Position numbers and translations under genes: made by a program | Source: Cryptomeria japonica | Lineage: Eukaryota; Streptophyta; Pinopsida; Cupressales; Cupressaceae | Length of the DNA stretch: 64,000 nucleotides | Direction: 5' to 3' | Assembly: GCF_030272615.1 (NCBI RefSeq) | Contig: NW_026729143.1 | Coordinates: forward strand, 1-64,000 | Part shown: positions 44,046 through 58,253 of the stretch, piece after piece | Layout: the number at the start of each line of letters is the position of its first letter | How positions within the stretch are numbered: position 1 is the first letter of the stretch | Notes under the pieces: generated by a model | What the model was told of the DNA's origin: nothing | Databases searched by the model: none | The model's input: the letters and a program-made list of their open reading frames with translations, nothing else

Positions 44046-45052
44046 AAACTGACAGCCATGAAATCAATTTCTTCAAGAGAATCACCTTTCTGTCATATTG
44101 TCATTTCATGTCTTTTTTAACAGCTATGCCCATTTTTCTACTTTAAAGTGAGGATGCATTCTAATGTGTAGAGCCGTATCCATTTCACAACAGAATAGTT
44201 TATGTCACATTATTCACTGATATTATAAGGAAGCATCTTGACCAGCCTTAGAAAATGACGAAAGAAAGATGTCATGTCAACTAACCACGAATAGACAAAC
44301 AGAACGATTAATCACTTTAGTGTTGGCACTCTTTCGCGAGGTCGTAGTCATGGGGTTAATGTTGACGATGGACACTTCTTTCTGTCATATATTTTCCACG
44401 CCTTTTAGACTTGATGTCCATTTTTCTCTTTATGTTTAAAGAAAGTCTATTATTGCAATATGTGGAGCCGCATCCATTTCACAGCATAATACTTTGTAAT
44501 CACATTATTTAATATTGTGTAAACAGATGTTCAAGACTATCGTCAAGAGCCTAGCAGAATGATCAATCACCCTAGAAAAAAAATTATCTTGAATCTAAGG
44601 GTCGGTAGGTTAGATAAAGCTAAGAGTCGTCACTAACCTGCAAATTTTTTAGAGTATAAATGTAGTAGAAAAATAAAACTTCATGGCAATAGAAAAGAAA
44701 TTTCATGGCAACTGAGCGTGAATAGCAAAAAAAAAGTGAAAGGTCACTTCAGGTAGCTACTATTTGAAAAAAAAAGGTTAAAAAGTTCTATGAGAAGGCA
44801 ACGAGACTCACATTACCACTATTTTGGCAGTGTCACAGTCGTGAGATTTATCTTGTCGATGGAATCTCCTCATAGTCTTATTTCTTCCACGCCTTTTGGA
44901 CGGGTATTCCCTCTGTAGACACGACATAATACTAGTGTTGAAGGTTGAAACACAGAAATTTGCTATAGATCATACTGTAGGTTGAATTATTTGATGACAT
45001 TATAATAAAGCATATTTGATAGCGCTGAAGGTAGCAATGTAAAAAAAAATCT
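44046..45052 (+). repeat. Serial decayed ankyrin-gene 5' regions, unit 2
   Basis: Counterpart of 15180-16185, with degenerate ATG starts at 44274 and 44705. The poly-A run before the last start is one base longer than in unit 1. Confidence 0.6.
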
Positions 45053-45193
45053 ATGGCAACTGAGTATGAAGAGGCCAAGAAAGGGATCGATCCTGACGCG
45101 TACAAAGACGCAGTAAGCCTTGGAACAAAAATTGATGAATTTTATTATGGTGTTCTTAGTATATTACTTCAGCTTTGGATTCTTTACAGTTGA
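45053..45193 (+). pseudogene. Truncated ankyrin/PGG paralogue, unit 2
   Basis: Same 46-codon frame as at 16186-16326: exon 1 start (MATEYEEAKKGIDPDAYKDA) fused to intron 1 sequence by an internal deletion. No difference from unit 1 was seen. Confidence 0.75.
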
Positions 45194-45296
45194 TAACTAT
45201 ATTATATATTTTATATATACTAATTTATTTTTCAATATTTTTGACGCCTAATGGTTTTATTTCACAATTCAGTTAAGGGCAAGAGGTCCAAGGAAA

Positions 45297-45597
45297 TTCA
45301 TTTTATTCTCTTCTTTCCTCTAAGGGAGTTCCTATTCCTTCTTACAAAGAGATTGTTGAGGAAGCCATTAGAGTTTTTGCAGAATTGTTAAAAGAGGACT
45401 CTATTTTGGCCAATGTATAGGAAGGGTTTGTGCTTGATAGTATTCCTGCCATTACTAGTGATGCAATGAATGAGGATCTCCTTAGAACTATCTCTCTTCT
45501 TGAGAGTGGAAAAATTGTGTTTCTCTTGAAGAAGGGGAAAATTCCCTAGCCTAGATGGGTTCCCTATAGAATTTTATCAAGAGTTTTGGGATATAAT
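45297..45597 (+). mobile_element. L1-type LINE ORF2 remnant, 5' part, unit 2
   Basis: Counterpart of 16430-16730, ending at the ATAAT target site (45593-45597) where the copia fossil is inserted. It carries the same stop and frame change as unit 1. Confidence 0.75.
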
Positions 45598-48500
45598 TGT
45601 TGGAAAAATGGTGTCTCAACTTGGCATTTACATGATGTTACTATTTATAGTTAATTTTTGTTTATAATTCACATATTGGTATCCATTGGTGTTAAGATGG
45701 ACAAAGAGGAGAAATGTGGCATCTTGCTTTGTTCTTTGCTTATGTTTATTTTTTTGATGATTTTAGTAGGACAGGGGTATACTTACTAAAGAGTAAATCT
45801 AAAGTTTTCAATCGTTTTAAATAATTTAAAGAAATGGTCGAATTGTAAACTAGAAAAAAAAATTAAATGTTTGAAGATTGATAATGGTGGTTAATTTTCT
45901 CTAATGATTTTGATAGATTCCATAAAAATTATAAATCTGTATTCTCTACAACAGAATGGAGTTGCAGAAAAAATGAACAAGATATTGATGGAGAGGGCTA
46001 GGAGTATGCTGAGTTGTGCTGGCCTAAAATTAAAAATTTGGGCTGAAGCAATTGTCATTGCTTGCTACTTGATTAACGGTCTACTACATCAACTCTTGTT
46101 GATAAAATGCCTATGGAAGCATGGTCAGGTCACAAGCCTTCTTTGAGACATCTTAGAGGTTTTAGTTGCGAGGCATATGCTCATGTGCCAAAAGAGAAGT
46201 GTACGAAGTTGGAGGAGAAGGTTGTGAAATGTATCTTCATCAGTTATAGTTATGGTGTAAAAGGATACAACCTTTGCGACCTTGTTGCATAAAAGGTAAT
46301 TAATAGTAAAAGTGTTATTTTTAGAGAAATTAAGTCTCCTTTTGCTACATTGCAACCATAATAGACTAAACAGGAAGATATGATTCAATTCCCTTCTATG
46401 CCTAAAAGAGTTGAATTGAGTCAACTTGATAGGAAAGAAGTTGAGGAGAGCTCATCTAGATCTGAATCTTTAGAAGATGAGGAAGAACCTCCAACTTGGC
46501 TTGTTCAAAGGTGTACATGACATAGACAACCAACTAAAAGGTATTCACCTAATGATTGGAGATGTATTTTTGTTTTGAATACTAATGTGGATGAACCTAT
46601 TTCTTTAGAAGAGGCATTAGGTAGGAATGATGCAGAATCTTGGAAGAATGCTATGGAAGAAGAAATGAAAGCTTTGAAAAAAAATGATGAATGGGATCTT
46701 GTACCATTGTCTAAAGGACGAAAGCCTGTTGGTTGCAAATGCGTGTTCAAGAAAAATATTGGTTCAGATGGAAGCATTGAGAAGTATAAAGTAAGGTTGG
46801 TTACAAAAGATTACTCTTAGGTTGAGGGTATTGATTATGGTGAGATATTTTCTCCTGTTGTAAAAATGACATCCATTAGATTTTTGCTTTCTATTACTAC
46901 TTCTTGTAATTTAGAGGTCGAGCAAATGGATGTGAAAATTACTTTCCTTCATGGTGATTTAGAGGAAGGTATTTATATGACACAACTAGAGCACTATGTG
47001 GTGAAAGGTAAAAGTAATTTGGTCTATAAATTGAAGAAATCATTGTATGGCCTCAAACAGAGTCCTGGGATGTGGCACCAAAAATTTAATACAAATGTGT
47101 TGATTTTAAGATCTGAGCATTCTAAATCAGATCACTATGTCTTTTATAAATCTAATGGTGATCATTTCTTGTACATTGCATTATATGTTGATGATATGTT
47201 ATTCATTGGTAAAGGAAAATGTATGATTTCAGAATTGAATTCTCAGCTTGCTGCTAAATTTTAAATGTATAATCTTGGTGCAGCGAAAAACATTGTTGGG
47301 ATGTAAATTAGAAGAGATAGAGTGAACATAAAGCTATGGCTAGGGCAGAGTAAGTATGTGAATTCAGTTTTACGGAGGTTCAACATGCAGGATTGTAGAC
47401 CATTATGTGTTCCCTTCACAGTTTGAATGAAATTATCTATTTTAGATTGTCCTACATCTCCATCAGAGATGAAAGAAATGAGTAGAGTGCCTTACCAGAG
47501 TGCAATTGCAAGTTTGATATATGCAACGGTTTGTACTAGACCAAACATTACCCAAGAAGTGGGAGTTCTTTCCAAACATATTTCTAATCCTGATAGAGTT
47601 CATTGGGATGCAGTCAAAAGAGTCTTTACATATTTGAAGGGTACCTCTAAGTATTCTCTTTGTTATCATGGTAATTTGGTTGGAGATGTGATTTACCTTG
47701 ATATTCATGGATATGTGGATTTAGATTGGGCAGGTTATATTGATAGCAGAAGATCCACCATTGCTTATGTATTTACTTTATTTGGCGGTGCAATTAATAG
47801 GATGAGTAAGCGGCAAGTTGTGGTTTCTTTGTCCACTACAAGAGAAGAGTATATGGTAGCTACTCATGCTTGTAAAGAATCCATTTGGGTTAAGAGACTT
47901 TGTTAAAATATTCAAATAAAACAAGAAATAGTGACACTTTACTGTGACAGTCAGAGTGTGATCTGCATTTAACTAAGAACCCAGCATTTCATGCCCAGAC
48001 TAAGCACATTGATGTTTAGTATCATTTTGTCAGAGATATGGTTGAAGATGGTAAGGTGAAGTTGGTTAAGGTAGAGACTTTGATGAATATTCTAGATTCT
48101 TTAACTAACACTGTGAGCATAAAGAGGTTTAAATGGTGTTGTGAGTCTATGGGCCTCATGGCCCCTAGTAGTTAAATTATTGTGTTGATACTCCCTTTGC
48201 TCTTGAAAGTTCTTCGACAAGTGAGAGAATGTTGGGACATGGTGTCTCAACCTTCAATTTACATGTGTTACTATTTATAGTAAGTTTTTGTTTAAGCATG
48301 AAATGGTGCGAAATTATCCCTAAAGCTTCTAGTTCGCTAGATAAGCACGTCGGTAAAAATTTGTTGTAAGATCATAGCTAGTTTTGAAAATATTAAAGTT
48401 TCCATTTTGGAGGGGTGTGATAGAGCATTTCTCTAGCTTTCTGATGCTTCAAACAGTTCGTCAATCAGACACACGGTTCACAAGTTATGGCCTTCGGAAG

Positions 48501-49042
48501 TTTGGACTCCTGAAATAGAAAATATAAAATGCATTGGACACATAAATGAGATGTATAATGGAGGAACACATGTTGATGTGTGTTTTGACACATCATAACA
48601 CATCTATAATGGGGATAACCTCTGCTCTAGTTTATTGGGTGGTTTTAGCCCATGGTTTTGTAATTCCGTTTGATGCTTTCTTATATTGTATCTCCTATAT
48701 ATGAGGTGTGTGAGATAGAGGTTGTGTGTAAGAGTCTTACGGCTATTGTGTTACCTCTGAGTCTTTGATTAGTAGTTCTCTTCTGAAGAGATTTCTCTGC
48801 AAGTATATTGTAATCTGTTATTGATTGTTGAATAATTTATTGAGCTACTTTTGGAGTGTGGGGTTTTTCTCCTGAACGGGTTTTCCCATGTAAATGATTG
48901 TGTTGGTGAGTTGTGGTATGCATGATATTTTGTTTATTTGTGTTAAGTTTCTGTAACTGCTATAAGGATCTGTAAAATTTTTTGCATTATACTCCTCTCA
49001 AGGTTAGTGTAAGAAGTTGTTTCACTACTTCACTTCCTTCCA
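45598..49042 (+). mobile_element. Ty1/copia fossil nested in the LINE, unit 2
   Basis: Same insertion as at 16731-20175, with target duplication ATAAT at 45593-45597 and 49043-49047 and 3' LTR at 48230-49042. The reverse transcriptase remnant is at 46575-47264 and the RNase H remnant ends at 47906. It is broken, with several breaks, nearly all shared with unit 1. A few private substitutions lie in the LTR. Confidence 0.88.
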
Positions 49043-49047
49043 ATAAT

Positions 49048-49707
49048 TAAGTTGGATATTTTGAAGGTGGTGTGGGAGTCTTATATAAATAAACAGAAGC
49101 TCAGGGATATGAACGCTACTTTCCTTGCTCTCATACCTTAGAAGGAGGGAGAAAATTCTCTGAGTTCTTTCGATCCTATAGCCTTTTGTAACGTGGTTCA
49201 TAAAACAATCACTAAACTGATTGTTGAAAGGCTCAAGTCATGGCTCAATAAACTTATTTCAGAAGAGCAACATGGTTTTGGGGTTGGAAGGCAAATTTTG
49301 GATGAGATTTTTATAGCATCAGAAGCCATTCATTCTATGGAGATATCTAAGGAGAAGGCTATGTTTATTAAATTGGATATAGCCAAAGCTTATGTTAGAG
49401 TCAAATGAAAATTCCTTTATAAAGTGCTTATTGCCTTTGGCTTCAAAATTGAATGGCTTCATTTGTAGCCCTTATTAACAGTGAGCCCATGGATTTATTT
49501 GGTGCATGCAGAGGTCTTCGACAAGGGGAACCTCTTTCCCAATTCTTATTCACTCTCATGGTAGAGGGTCTCGGTAAATTTATCAAGTCTTGTGTTCGGC
49601 AAGGTTTAATTTAGGGTTGGAATTGGGGTGATCGCCTTCATCCATATGCTTATCTCCAATTTGTGGATGCCACTGCATTGATGGGTCTTGCTAGAATTAA
49701 TATTTAA
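49048..49707 (+). mobile_element. L1-type LINE ORF2 remnant, 3' part, unit 2
   Basis: Counterpart of 20181-20840: reverse transcriptase pieces from KTITKLIVERLKSWLNKLIS to LQFVDATALMG. Confidence 0.78.
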
Positions 49708-51703
49708 CCCATTATGATGTCGAATATTCCAAGATGCACCACAATTAATTATTAATTTTATATTTTATATTATTAAACTCTCATTAGTCAATGTGTCCAA
49801 CACATCTATAACAATAGTACATATCTCAAGATGTGGTGTGCACATCATTCATAATTAGATGACCAATCAAAATTTATTGATAAGTTCTTGAAGACCCATT
49901 TTGATTTCTTTGTGTATAATAAACAATGTTAGACAAAACAGTTACCACGTGTAGAATGGTTTTATAATATAATTTTCAACACCATAACCAAGCTATGAAT
50001 GGACAATATCCCCTATCTATCCAAATATATATACCAAGTAGTTCCGAAGTACAAGTCATGGATTCCACCCTTCACACACATGACACAATTATATAAACCC
50101 TTAAGGATTATTTTTAGATCACATATATTTACATATGAAGTAAAAAACAATCAAGATTACTCCAAATAAAATTTTGACATTGATGAAATGGTCCTTTTTG
50201 CATCTAACTGTATATAAATAATCTTCCCTAAAGTTGAAGATTAAATAAAAACGAGCACAAATGATTCATGGGACCTACATTTTTTTACAAAAATATTAAA
50301 TCTATGGCATACAAATTGGAGCTTTCTCTTTCCTCCAAGTTCCACCTAGTAATCCATTTTTTTTTTTAAGATGAATATTTTCTAGTGTATTCACGCTTAG
50401 TTGGTACATTACCTATGTTTGATATGAAGGGAGTAATCCATTTTTGTTTTTAAGATGAATATTTTCTAGTGTATTCACGCTTAGTTGGTACATTACCTAT
50501 GTTTGATATGAAGGGATTTATGCTCTTGGCACCAGAATGTATACTTGATTGTCATTCATACCAAATACAAATCTACATTATAATTTAAGTTCTCTTCTAG
50601 TAGCATGCTATGCAACACAAATATGTAATGTGGTCTAATCACTCTTCGAAAGGCAACAAAAAAATTCTCATCTCAAGATTTGATAATAAATCCTCGTTTA
50701 AGAGTGAGGGCATATAAGGAACCATAGTCCTAACTATTTTATTAAATAATTACTTTTGCATTGAGGTATACATAAGGAAAGAATTGGATATATACGCTTT
50801 GTAAATCATCTCTTTTCCTATGTTAGTTAATCTCACATGTTTGAAAATAATAACCACGTATTAGGTAAAATTAGTACATGTAGAGCGTATGTATACTACT
50901 ATAGTCATTTATGAATTTTATTGTTGCAAGCATGAACTCATGATATTGCCCCCTCAAAGAGACCAATGATGTTCTACATTGAAAATTTTCTTAATTCAAT
51001 ATATTAATATATGTTTTGTCTCAATTTTGTGCAATTATTTCTGTACTTTGTGATTTGCTAATATATTTTAAGAGGTTCATTGTAATAGCATTGGGTAATA
51101 AATTTTACTAAGAAAATTTGTGTCTAAACCCACAATAATAGATACAAGACACAAAGAAAGTATTTAATTTTTTATATAAAATCATCAAAGCTAGTTTTAA
51201 ATTAAATTTATTCCATCACATTAATTATAAAACTAAGTATCATTATCCATCATGTTTCTTTTGATGCTTATTTTTCTATTCTAAATTGACACTAGAACAC
51301 AACTATTGTTTACTAATCTAGATTAATTTGTACCATTAGATTTGAATAGCCTAGATCAAAATTTGAAAAGGTTTATTTTCCTTTTGTACATATACATGTA
51401 TATAAAAATATTAAAAATTAGATTTTAAGATCTGATAAATTTAATTTTTTTTAATTCGAGCCATTATATGCTCCCAATAGCACATCTAAATCTATTTTTA
51501 TAGGAGTAATTATAACCAAACAAAACTTCTAATATTTCAATAGTATACCATTTCCAACACCAAAATTTTATAATTCCCTGCCCTAAAATTTTTTCTTTTT
51601 TTCTTATGGCCCATCTTCTCATGGTAGCCTAATTAAATTTTTATTGGTGCCTCTAATTCTCTATGTACACTTGCAGTGTGGATTTTAAAGTAGATTTCTT
51701 TAG
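49708..51703. other. AT-rich gene-free stretch, unit 2
   Basis: Counterpart of 20841-22836. Nothing is seen apart from the 84-bp tandem pair at 50348-50515. Confidence 0.5.
50348..50515. repeat. 84-bp tandem duplication, unit 2
   Basis: Copies 50348-50431 and 50432-50515, with the same single T/G difference between copies as in unit 1. Confidence 0.92.
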
Positions 51704-52192
51704 CTATTCTTGAGTTCAAGATTGATTATGTTTCCTAGTACATTATTTGAGGTTGTTTGATCAACTATTCTTGAGTCCAAGATTGATATTTTTGCTTAGT
51801 AATTTATTTATCAAGGTCTTCCATTTATCTCTCACATCTTTCATCTATGAATTATTAACCCCTAGGGTCCATTTTTGTGGAGAACTTGAAACTCTCAAGA
51901 ACTTTTTTTTGTTGTATACTATAGCGAAGAAATTTTGTGCTTAGTTTGATGACTTCAAACCATCCAAGCCTACTCCCTTCTTATGTCATGTGATTTTTCC
52001 GAGAGATTTGTCCTACTTCCCTTTCAAATTTACCTACATCTAGCGTAATTTTAAAGGGAAAATATTTCAGCACTTGTATACTATAATGAAGTAATCTTGT
52101 ACTTGGGTTGATGACTTCAAACCATCCAAGACTACTCCCTTCTCCTGACATATATTGGGAGATTTGTCATACTTCCATTTCAACAACAAAAA
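51704..52192. repeat. Two short direct duplications, unit 2
   Basis: Counterpart of 22837-23325: a 61-base pair starting at 51704 and 51765, and blocks at 51912-52030 and 52074-52192. Confidence 0.7.
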
Positions 52193-52506
52193 ATAGGTCA
52201 TTAAATAGTACAAATCCGAAACCCTCACATAAGTTTTTAAACAACAACAACAACAAAAATTATTTGATACAAAATAAATTTGATACCATTTTGGCAATTT
52301 GTTGTTAATGTTTCTTAGAGAATAGAATGGATGCTAAAAAGAATGAAATGAAGCCTTCTGAATTTTTTTGGGGGGAATACCCAACTAGAAAAATGTTCTA
52401 TTTTTATTGATATAATTAGGAACACATTTTGGGTTTAGAAATAATCTTTTCCATTGCAAGTCACCATTGAAAAAAATCTTACTTCAAAACTATATAATTA
52501 AATTAT

Positions 52507-53896
52507 ACAAATTGTAAGGTATTGATAAATTAGGGTTTCACCACCTGGATTGATAATAAAGCCACTAATTTCACTTGGGACCAACCTCACATCAAGGGAA
52601 GGAATTTAATTTATTCAATCCTGAAATAACTAAACTCGGATCAAGTTAATCCTTACCTTGTTAGAGTTAAATTTGAATAGCAATTAGGGTTAAGTTGTAA
52701 TGCTAGATCTAGGAAAAATAATGAGAAATGGATATTGAATAATAGTAACATAATGTTCTAGATATCATGCAGAGATGTAAACTTAGATCTGAGGTGGGAA
52801 AATGGATCAGAACCTACAAAGAAATATTTAGGCATAATTGTCAAGACTAAGGGAGCAGATTGCCCTAGTCCTCCAAGTATCAGGGGCAAATAGACTGGAT
52901 GTTTTCCAAATTAGGATGACATACATAATCCATCATTGAAAGGTTGTCAAAAATTCATGAGATCGAGGGGATTTGATCACCCTAGTCCTCTACTTTTTGC
53001 ACCTTCAAAAGTTGAGTCTGATCGTTGTCATTGACACTAGTACCAGATTTCCCAATCACAACTCTTGAGATAATTCCCTTCACACAAAAAGAAAGAAATA
53101 GGGTTGTTGATGGGGATTTGCCTTAAAGGTTAAACCCCAGTTCAAGAGATAAAGCCTTGAATTAAATTCAACTTGTAACTGAAATACTAAAGTAAATTCT
53201 ATATCATAATACCTCAAATCAGTAATGACTTATTGAAGTTGATTGTGCAATCCTCTTTGAATGTGATCACATATGTCAATGCAATAACATGACTTGACAT
53301 AACATGAACATGACCTAATAGAACATACATGCTTGCATGAGGAATGATACAATTTTCTCCATGATGTTTTAAGAATATGGTGGGATGAAATCCTACCTTG
53401 AGTGCTTAAGAATGCTTGATAACAAATGATTGGTGTATGCACAAATGATGGGGTATGAAAATGATAATCAAATTTAATTGATAGGATGCCTTTATATATA
53501 GTTTCATTGGTAAATTACCAGTAAGGCTTACCTCCAATGGTTACATTGAGGTATGTGGAGAAAAATAAATTGAGGAGGCATAGTGCCCAGTCCTATTTAA
53601 TTTAGGACTTGTTTAAGGGGGACCATGGCACCCAAGACATCCTGGTCTAGATAGGGGTCCCCCAAGCGCCCTTCTCCTCCCAAAATAGGAAAAACAAGGT
53701 TGTATCTTGGAGAGCAACATTCTAGGATGGGGTCCACTAGGTCATGCAATTAGGTGACATAAAATTTCAAGTAAAATGAGCCAAAATAGGTGTAGGGAAG
53801 AACTAGGATTGGATGAACTAAAGTAGGGCCACAAGAAGGAGGTGTGAATTATATCGATTACAATTTACGATGTTATGTTTATCCCCCACTTTAACA
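52507..53896 (-). mobile_element. Gypsy-type LTR and leader, minus strand, unit 2
   Basis: Counterpart of 23640-25029, with the LTR-like block at 53105-53896. Three single-base differences from unit 1 were seen in the leader and LTR. Confidence 0.5.
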
Positions 53897-54293
53897 AGAG
53901 TACGATTTTATGCAAATACTCACGATAAAGTAGAAAGATGAGGAAAAAAGAGAGGAGAAAATAGGAGCAAGATCACAAAGAGATAAGCCATCACTAATTT
54001 TGAGGAACCAAGCCCCCAATCTTAAGATCTTTACTCATCCAAACACATGCAAGGGAACACAAAACAAGACAAAATAAAAAAAGTCAAAAAAAGGAAATCA
54101 AAGACAAAAGACACAAAACAAAGGGATTAGTACTAAAACAAAAATCTCTAAGTCAACCAGTTGAAGAGACCTCAATAATAAAAATAAAAATGTCTTAGCC
54201 ACTAATTTGATTCTCGGAATGTTATTACAAGAACACAAGTAGTCACCTAGAAAGAGAAAGAGCATGCATCAAATAATGAACTTGTGATCCAAC

Positions 54294-54619
54294 AACTAGC
54301 AAAGCTATGAGTTCATGGGGAGAAGAAATGAGAAAACGTGGATGCCATAGACTAGCAAGTTGTGTTATGTTGGGTGATCTATGAGAGAGAGAAACAAGGT
54401 AACATGGATTCTACGAGCTAGCAAGCTATATCATGCTAGGCGATCCACAGAAAAATGAATTCTCATAGGACAATAAGTTGTATTATGTTGTGTGATCCAT
54501 GTAGGAAGGAAGAGTCAGAATAGTCTAGAAAGTTCTATTATGTTAGTTCCACTCATCAAAAAATGCATCAAAAGGAAGGTTGAAAGGTCTAGAAAGTTTT
54601 ATCATTCTATTCAACCCAC
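54294..54619. repeat. Degenerate ~50-66 bp tandem repeat, unit 2
   Basis: Counterpart of 25427-25752, with the same six units. Confidence 0.65.
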
Positions 54620-54885
54620 CTTAAAGAAGTTGAAAAATAGGATGAGTCGACATCTATTTATATATATTGTTTGGCTTCAAGACTTAAGCATCTCGTCTAA
54701 GGCTTTGATCTGGTTTCGTGCATGTAACAACCTATCTAAGACATGTAATTAAAAATGTCTAAGACAAATAATAATTAAAATACTAATAATTGTATTTTGA
54801 ATTTTATTTATATAATAAATTAAATTTCAAACTACAAAATCTAAATTGAAATTTATAGGATAAAAGAAACTACCTTTTAATTAAA

Positions 54886-54888
<3 letters not shown>

Positions 54889-54960
<72 letters not shown>
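54889..54960. repeat. (TC)36 microsatellite, unit 2
   Basis: Seventy-two bases of pure TC, exactly twice the unit 1 tract at 26022-26057; flanks are identical. Confidence 0.95.
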
Positions 54961-54963
<3 letters not shown>

Positions 54964-55709
54964 CTCCTACTAAGTGTAGACCTCCAACTTAGATCTAAGA
55001 CCATAAACTCATCATATAAATACATATTTAACAATATGTAGTAACTTGTTCTACTTTGTTTCTTGTTTCCATGTGGAACTTGGCTTTCACTACTTTGAAT
55101 ATCTACAGACTAGCCATTTTTTTTTTTTTGAAGAGTTCTCATTATGTCACAAGGAGATAAGTTTTTCTAGTTCAACCTCTCAAAACCATACAAGGATCAA
55201 ATATAGTAAGCAAGGACCCTCAAATATGATTTCATCTTTCGTTTTTTGTGCACAAAATCCAAATTTTTTATGTTGATCCTCCTTTAACATTCTTAAATAA
55301 GAAATATTGTTTGAGGGATTAGAGATGTAAAATGAATGCAATTAAATGACTTAAAATACTACCACATAAAACCAATCATGTAAATGTGTGCTCAATTGAT
55401 ATGATAAAACATTTAGGTTAAGTTCAATTGCAATATCAAAAGGATCTATAGAAGGTAAGGGAGCATTAAATTCATGTATGTAAATAAAACACAATTTATA
55501 AACAATTTACTAGAAAATGGATACATGACATCATTTATACATAATGATTGTAGTATTTACAATTGATATTTCATTGTGGAATTGAATGAGAAATAGTAGG
55601 ATGTTGGTTTTGGTAGGATCAAATCAAGGAAAGAAGTGAGGTTGGGAGTGGCTATAGGCACACATAATCATAATTTATGAATCGCTCAAGTAGCTGGTGT
55701 GGTTGAAAT

Positions 55710-55978
55710 TTCCCACTTCCATAGCCTAGAGTGATCATGCTTATATCATGGTCTCCTTTTCCAATAACTCTTCAACTTATTCTAGATGGACAAAGATGTA
55801 TGTTTGTATCCTCGCTGCAAATTAATATAGTTAAGCCTAGTCATTCCCACTTCCATAGCCTAGAGTGATCATGCTTATATCATGGTCTCCTCTTCCAATA
55901 ACTCTTCAACTTATTCTAGATGGACAAAGATGTATGTTTGTATCCTCGCTTGCAAATTAATATAGTTAAGCCTAGTCA
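55710..55978. repeat. 134/135-bp tandem duplication, unit 2
   Basis: Counterpart of 26807-27075, with one C-to-T change in the first copy (CTCCTTTTCC near 55755). Confidence 0.92.
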
Positions 55979-56584
55979 TTGTAAATGTAGCTAGAAGATT
56001 GAGATTTGTAATTAGTGACAAGAGGCAAGAGTATAAGAATGAGGTAGGAATCTTTAATGGTGATTATTAGGTTTAAGATTAGAATGTGCAAGTTAAAGGG
56101 CTCCATATTATTTAATTCTACAATTATTTGATAATAAAATGTGAACCAAATTTATTAAAATATGAAATATTAATATTTTAATAAACATTTCCAATAAAAT
56201 ATATAACCTAATGTTTAAGAGACCTTCAAATATTATTGAAATTGTGCGGAAGAACTAATAGATGATCATCTATGCACAAATACATTGCTCATTACTTTTC
56301 CGTTTTAGGTCTATCATACAACTATTATTAATCTTTTATACAAATACTGATCAATTCTTTAATATAACTACTTCAACATTATCATCCGCATAATAAATGA
56401 ACTATCTAAAATGCAAATCACCATTTAAACACTGAACTGAACAACATTTGTGCTATTGCTCTGCTGCAACCAAATGTCCTTGCCACGCTAACAAAACTCC
56501 ATATTTGAGCGGTACGTACATATCAACTCACCAGTTTTTCTCTACAGGACTTGGCTTCGTTTCAGAGCTCACATGACAATTTTG

Positions 56585-56760
56585 TCAATTAGTGGAACTT
56601 GGCTCTTTAATGATGAAAGCGCTATAATTATCAACTTTGCGCATGTGAGAAATCCCTGCAAAATGCAGATGCTTTACAACTGTGTTTTTACAGTACACCT
56701 CTAAGTTGATCTCAGGATCATTTTCATCAGTTGCTAGTTGCATCGCTTGGCATGTGAACT
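56585..56760 (-). CDS. Possible minus-strand exon, unrecognised product, unit 2
   Basis: Counterpart of 27682-27857 with the same acceptor (TTATTTCAG on the minus strand) and the same open frame to a TGA. No difference was seen, which at this level of divergence says nothing about selection. Confidence 0.35.
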
Positions 56761-56912
56761 CTGAAATAAGGTCATTAATGCACAGGAAAACAATCAAGTT
56801 GATCTGTGTGCACGATCGAACTACTGACGGAGTTTAACTAGACTTTAATGATAGTGTTTACTTGGTAATGTGCCTAATGAGCCGTACGTACATATCGTCT
56901 CATCTGTTTTTA

Positions 56913-57042
56913 GGCGCTGGCTATGGGGTCCTTTAAACAGCACCCCATGGCCCCCTACTTCCTAGCCTCCTCCTGCAGCATCGTGCAACCTATGAAGTAG
57001 GGAGCTATGGGGTGCTGTTTAAAGGGCCTCATAGCAAGCGCC
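56913..57042. ncRNA. 130-bp near-perfect hairpin, unit 2
   Basis: Arms 56913-56961 and 56994-57042, the same as 28010-28139. The GTACGTACATATC repeat copies sit at 56507-56539 and 56879-56911. Confidence 0.6.
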
Positions 57043-57070
57043 ATGATGTACCACCCAAACCCTTTTTTAG

Positions 57071-58253
57071 CAAGAGCTGCAAGCAGCGAAGTTCCTGTCG
57101 GGAGTGGCAGGAAGGAGGTGTGATTGGTTTGAGTTGTTGTTGAGAAAGTCGGTGGAAGCGAAGTTGTATGAAGATCTAATAGTTCTTTATTTTGATTTAA
57201 TGAAAGTTAAATTTCAGATAATTATAAATGCAACTATCAGGATCATTGTGTAGGAAAGCACAAATGAACAATTTCATTTTTAAAATGTACGACGGAAAGG
57301 TCGAGATTGCTGCTATGGCTCCTTATAATAGATCTGAGTATTATAGAGAGAGCCTGAGTGAGCTAGCAGAAGCGGTGACAGAAAGAATCGATTCTTGCTA
57401 TTACAGTGGATTCACCTTCATGAGGGCTCTGAAGCTTATTATAGCTCAGATTGCAGCCAAGGACTGGACTGATATTGACAGCAAGCGAGTGGCTATGACA
57501 GTTGATATCCTGAGGAGAAATCTTACGTCTGCGGTCCACATGGGATGCCTTTCTGTGACAGATACAAATGAAGAATTAAGGGTTTTGGATAATTTCAACA
57601 CACAGGAAGGAGTTCCTGATTTTCCTGTTGCTGTCGGGGAGTCTTCTATAAGTTCAAACACCACAGATTTCTGTGATGATGACGAGGAGCAAAGGTTGCA
57701 GCTAGAGGCTAATGTAGCTCTTGGCAAAGTAAAGCAAGGACTATCAGTTTGTGGATGCAAATGTTCTGTTTGCTTCTGGAGATGTGTGATGGAGAAAGGG
57801 CATGGTGACCGTCATTCTTGCATGGGGAGTCATTTGTGTACAGAAAACTGCAGTTATTGTACTCGAGAAGGAGACAGCTTAAGCTTATGCGGGGATTTAG
57901 CAGGGCATGAAGGAAATCACAATTGCAAAAGGAAAAATCATACATGTGGCCAGAGCTGTTACTTATATGAGACATCTTCAAATTGTAATGAGAAATGTTC
58001 TCTGTGGCCAGGGCAGCCTGGCCAGCACAAGTGCGATTCCCCTCAACATATGTGCAACAGAAAATGCTCTCTTCCAAGCTGCATTAATCCCTGTGCTGTG
58101 GCGATTGAATCGAACCATAAAGCACATCAGTGCAATGAGAAATATTGTCCAACCAAATGCACGATAAATGGGTGCAGCAGCTCATTTCAGTCCTCCACCA
58201 TACTTGAACAAGGTTTCATCATAAAAAAGCCTCTCCAAGAGGTGACAATTTAG
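57071..58253 (+). pseudogene. Cys/His-rich zinc-binding gene fragment, unit 2
   Basis: Counterpart of 28168-29350, with the same one-base frame break near 57248 and the same Cys/His array (341-codon frame from 57228). The break is shared by both units, so it is either old or present in the ancestor, and a random base-calling error is unlikely. The coding-like tail frame follows at 58319-58447. Confidence 0.55.
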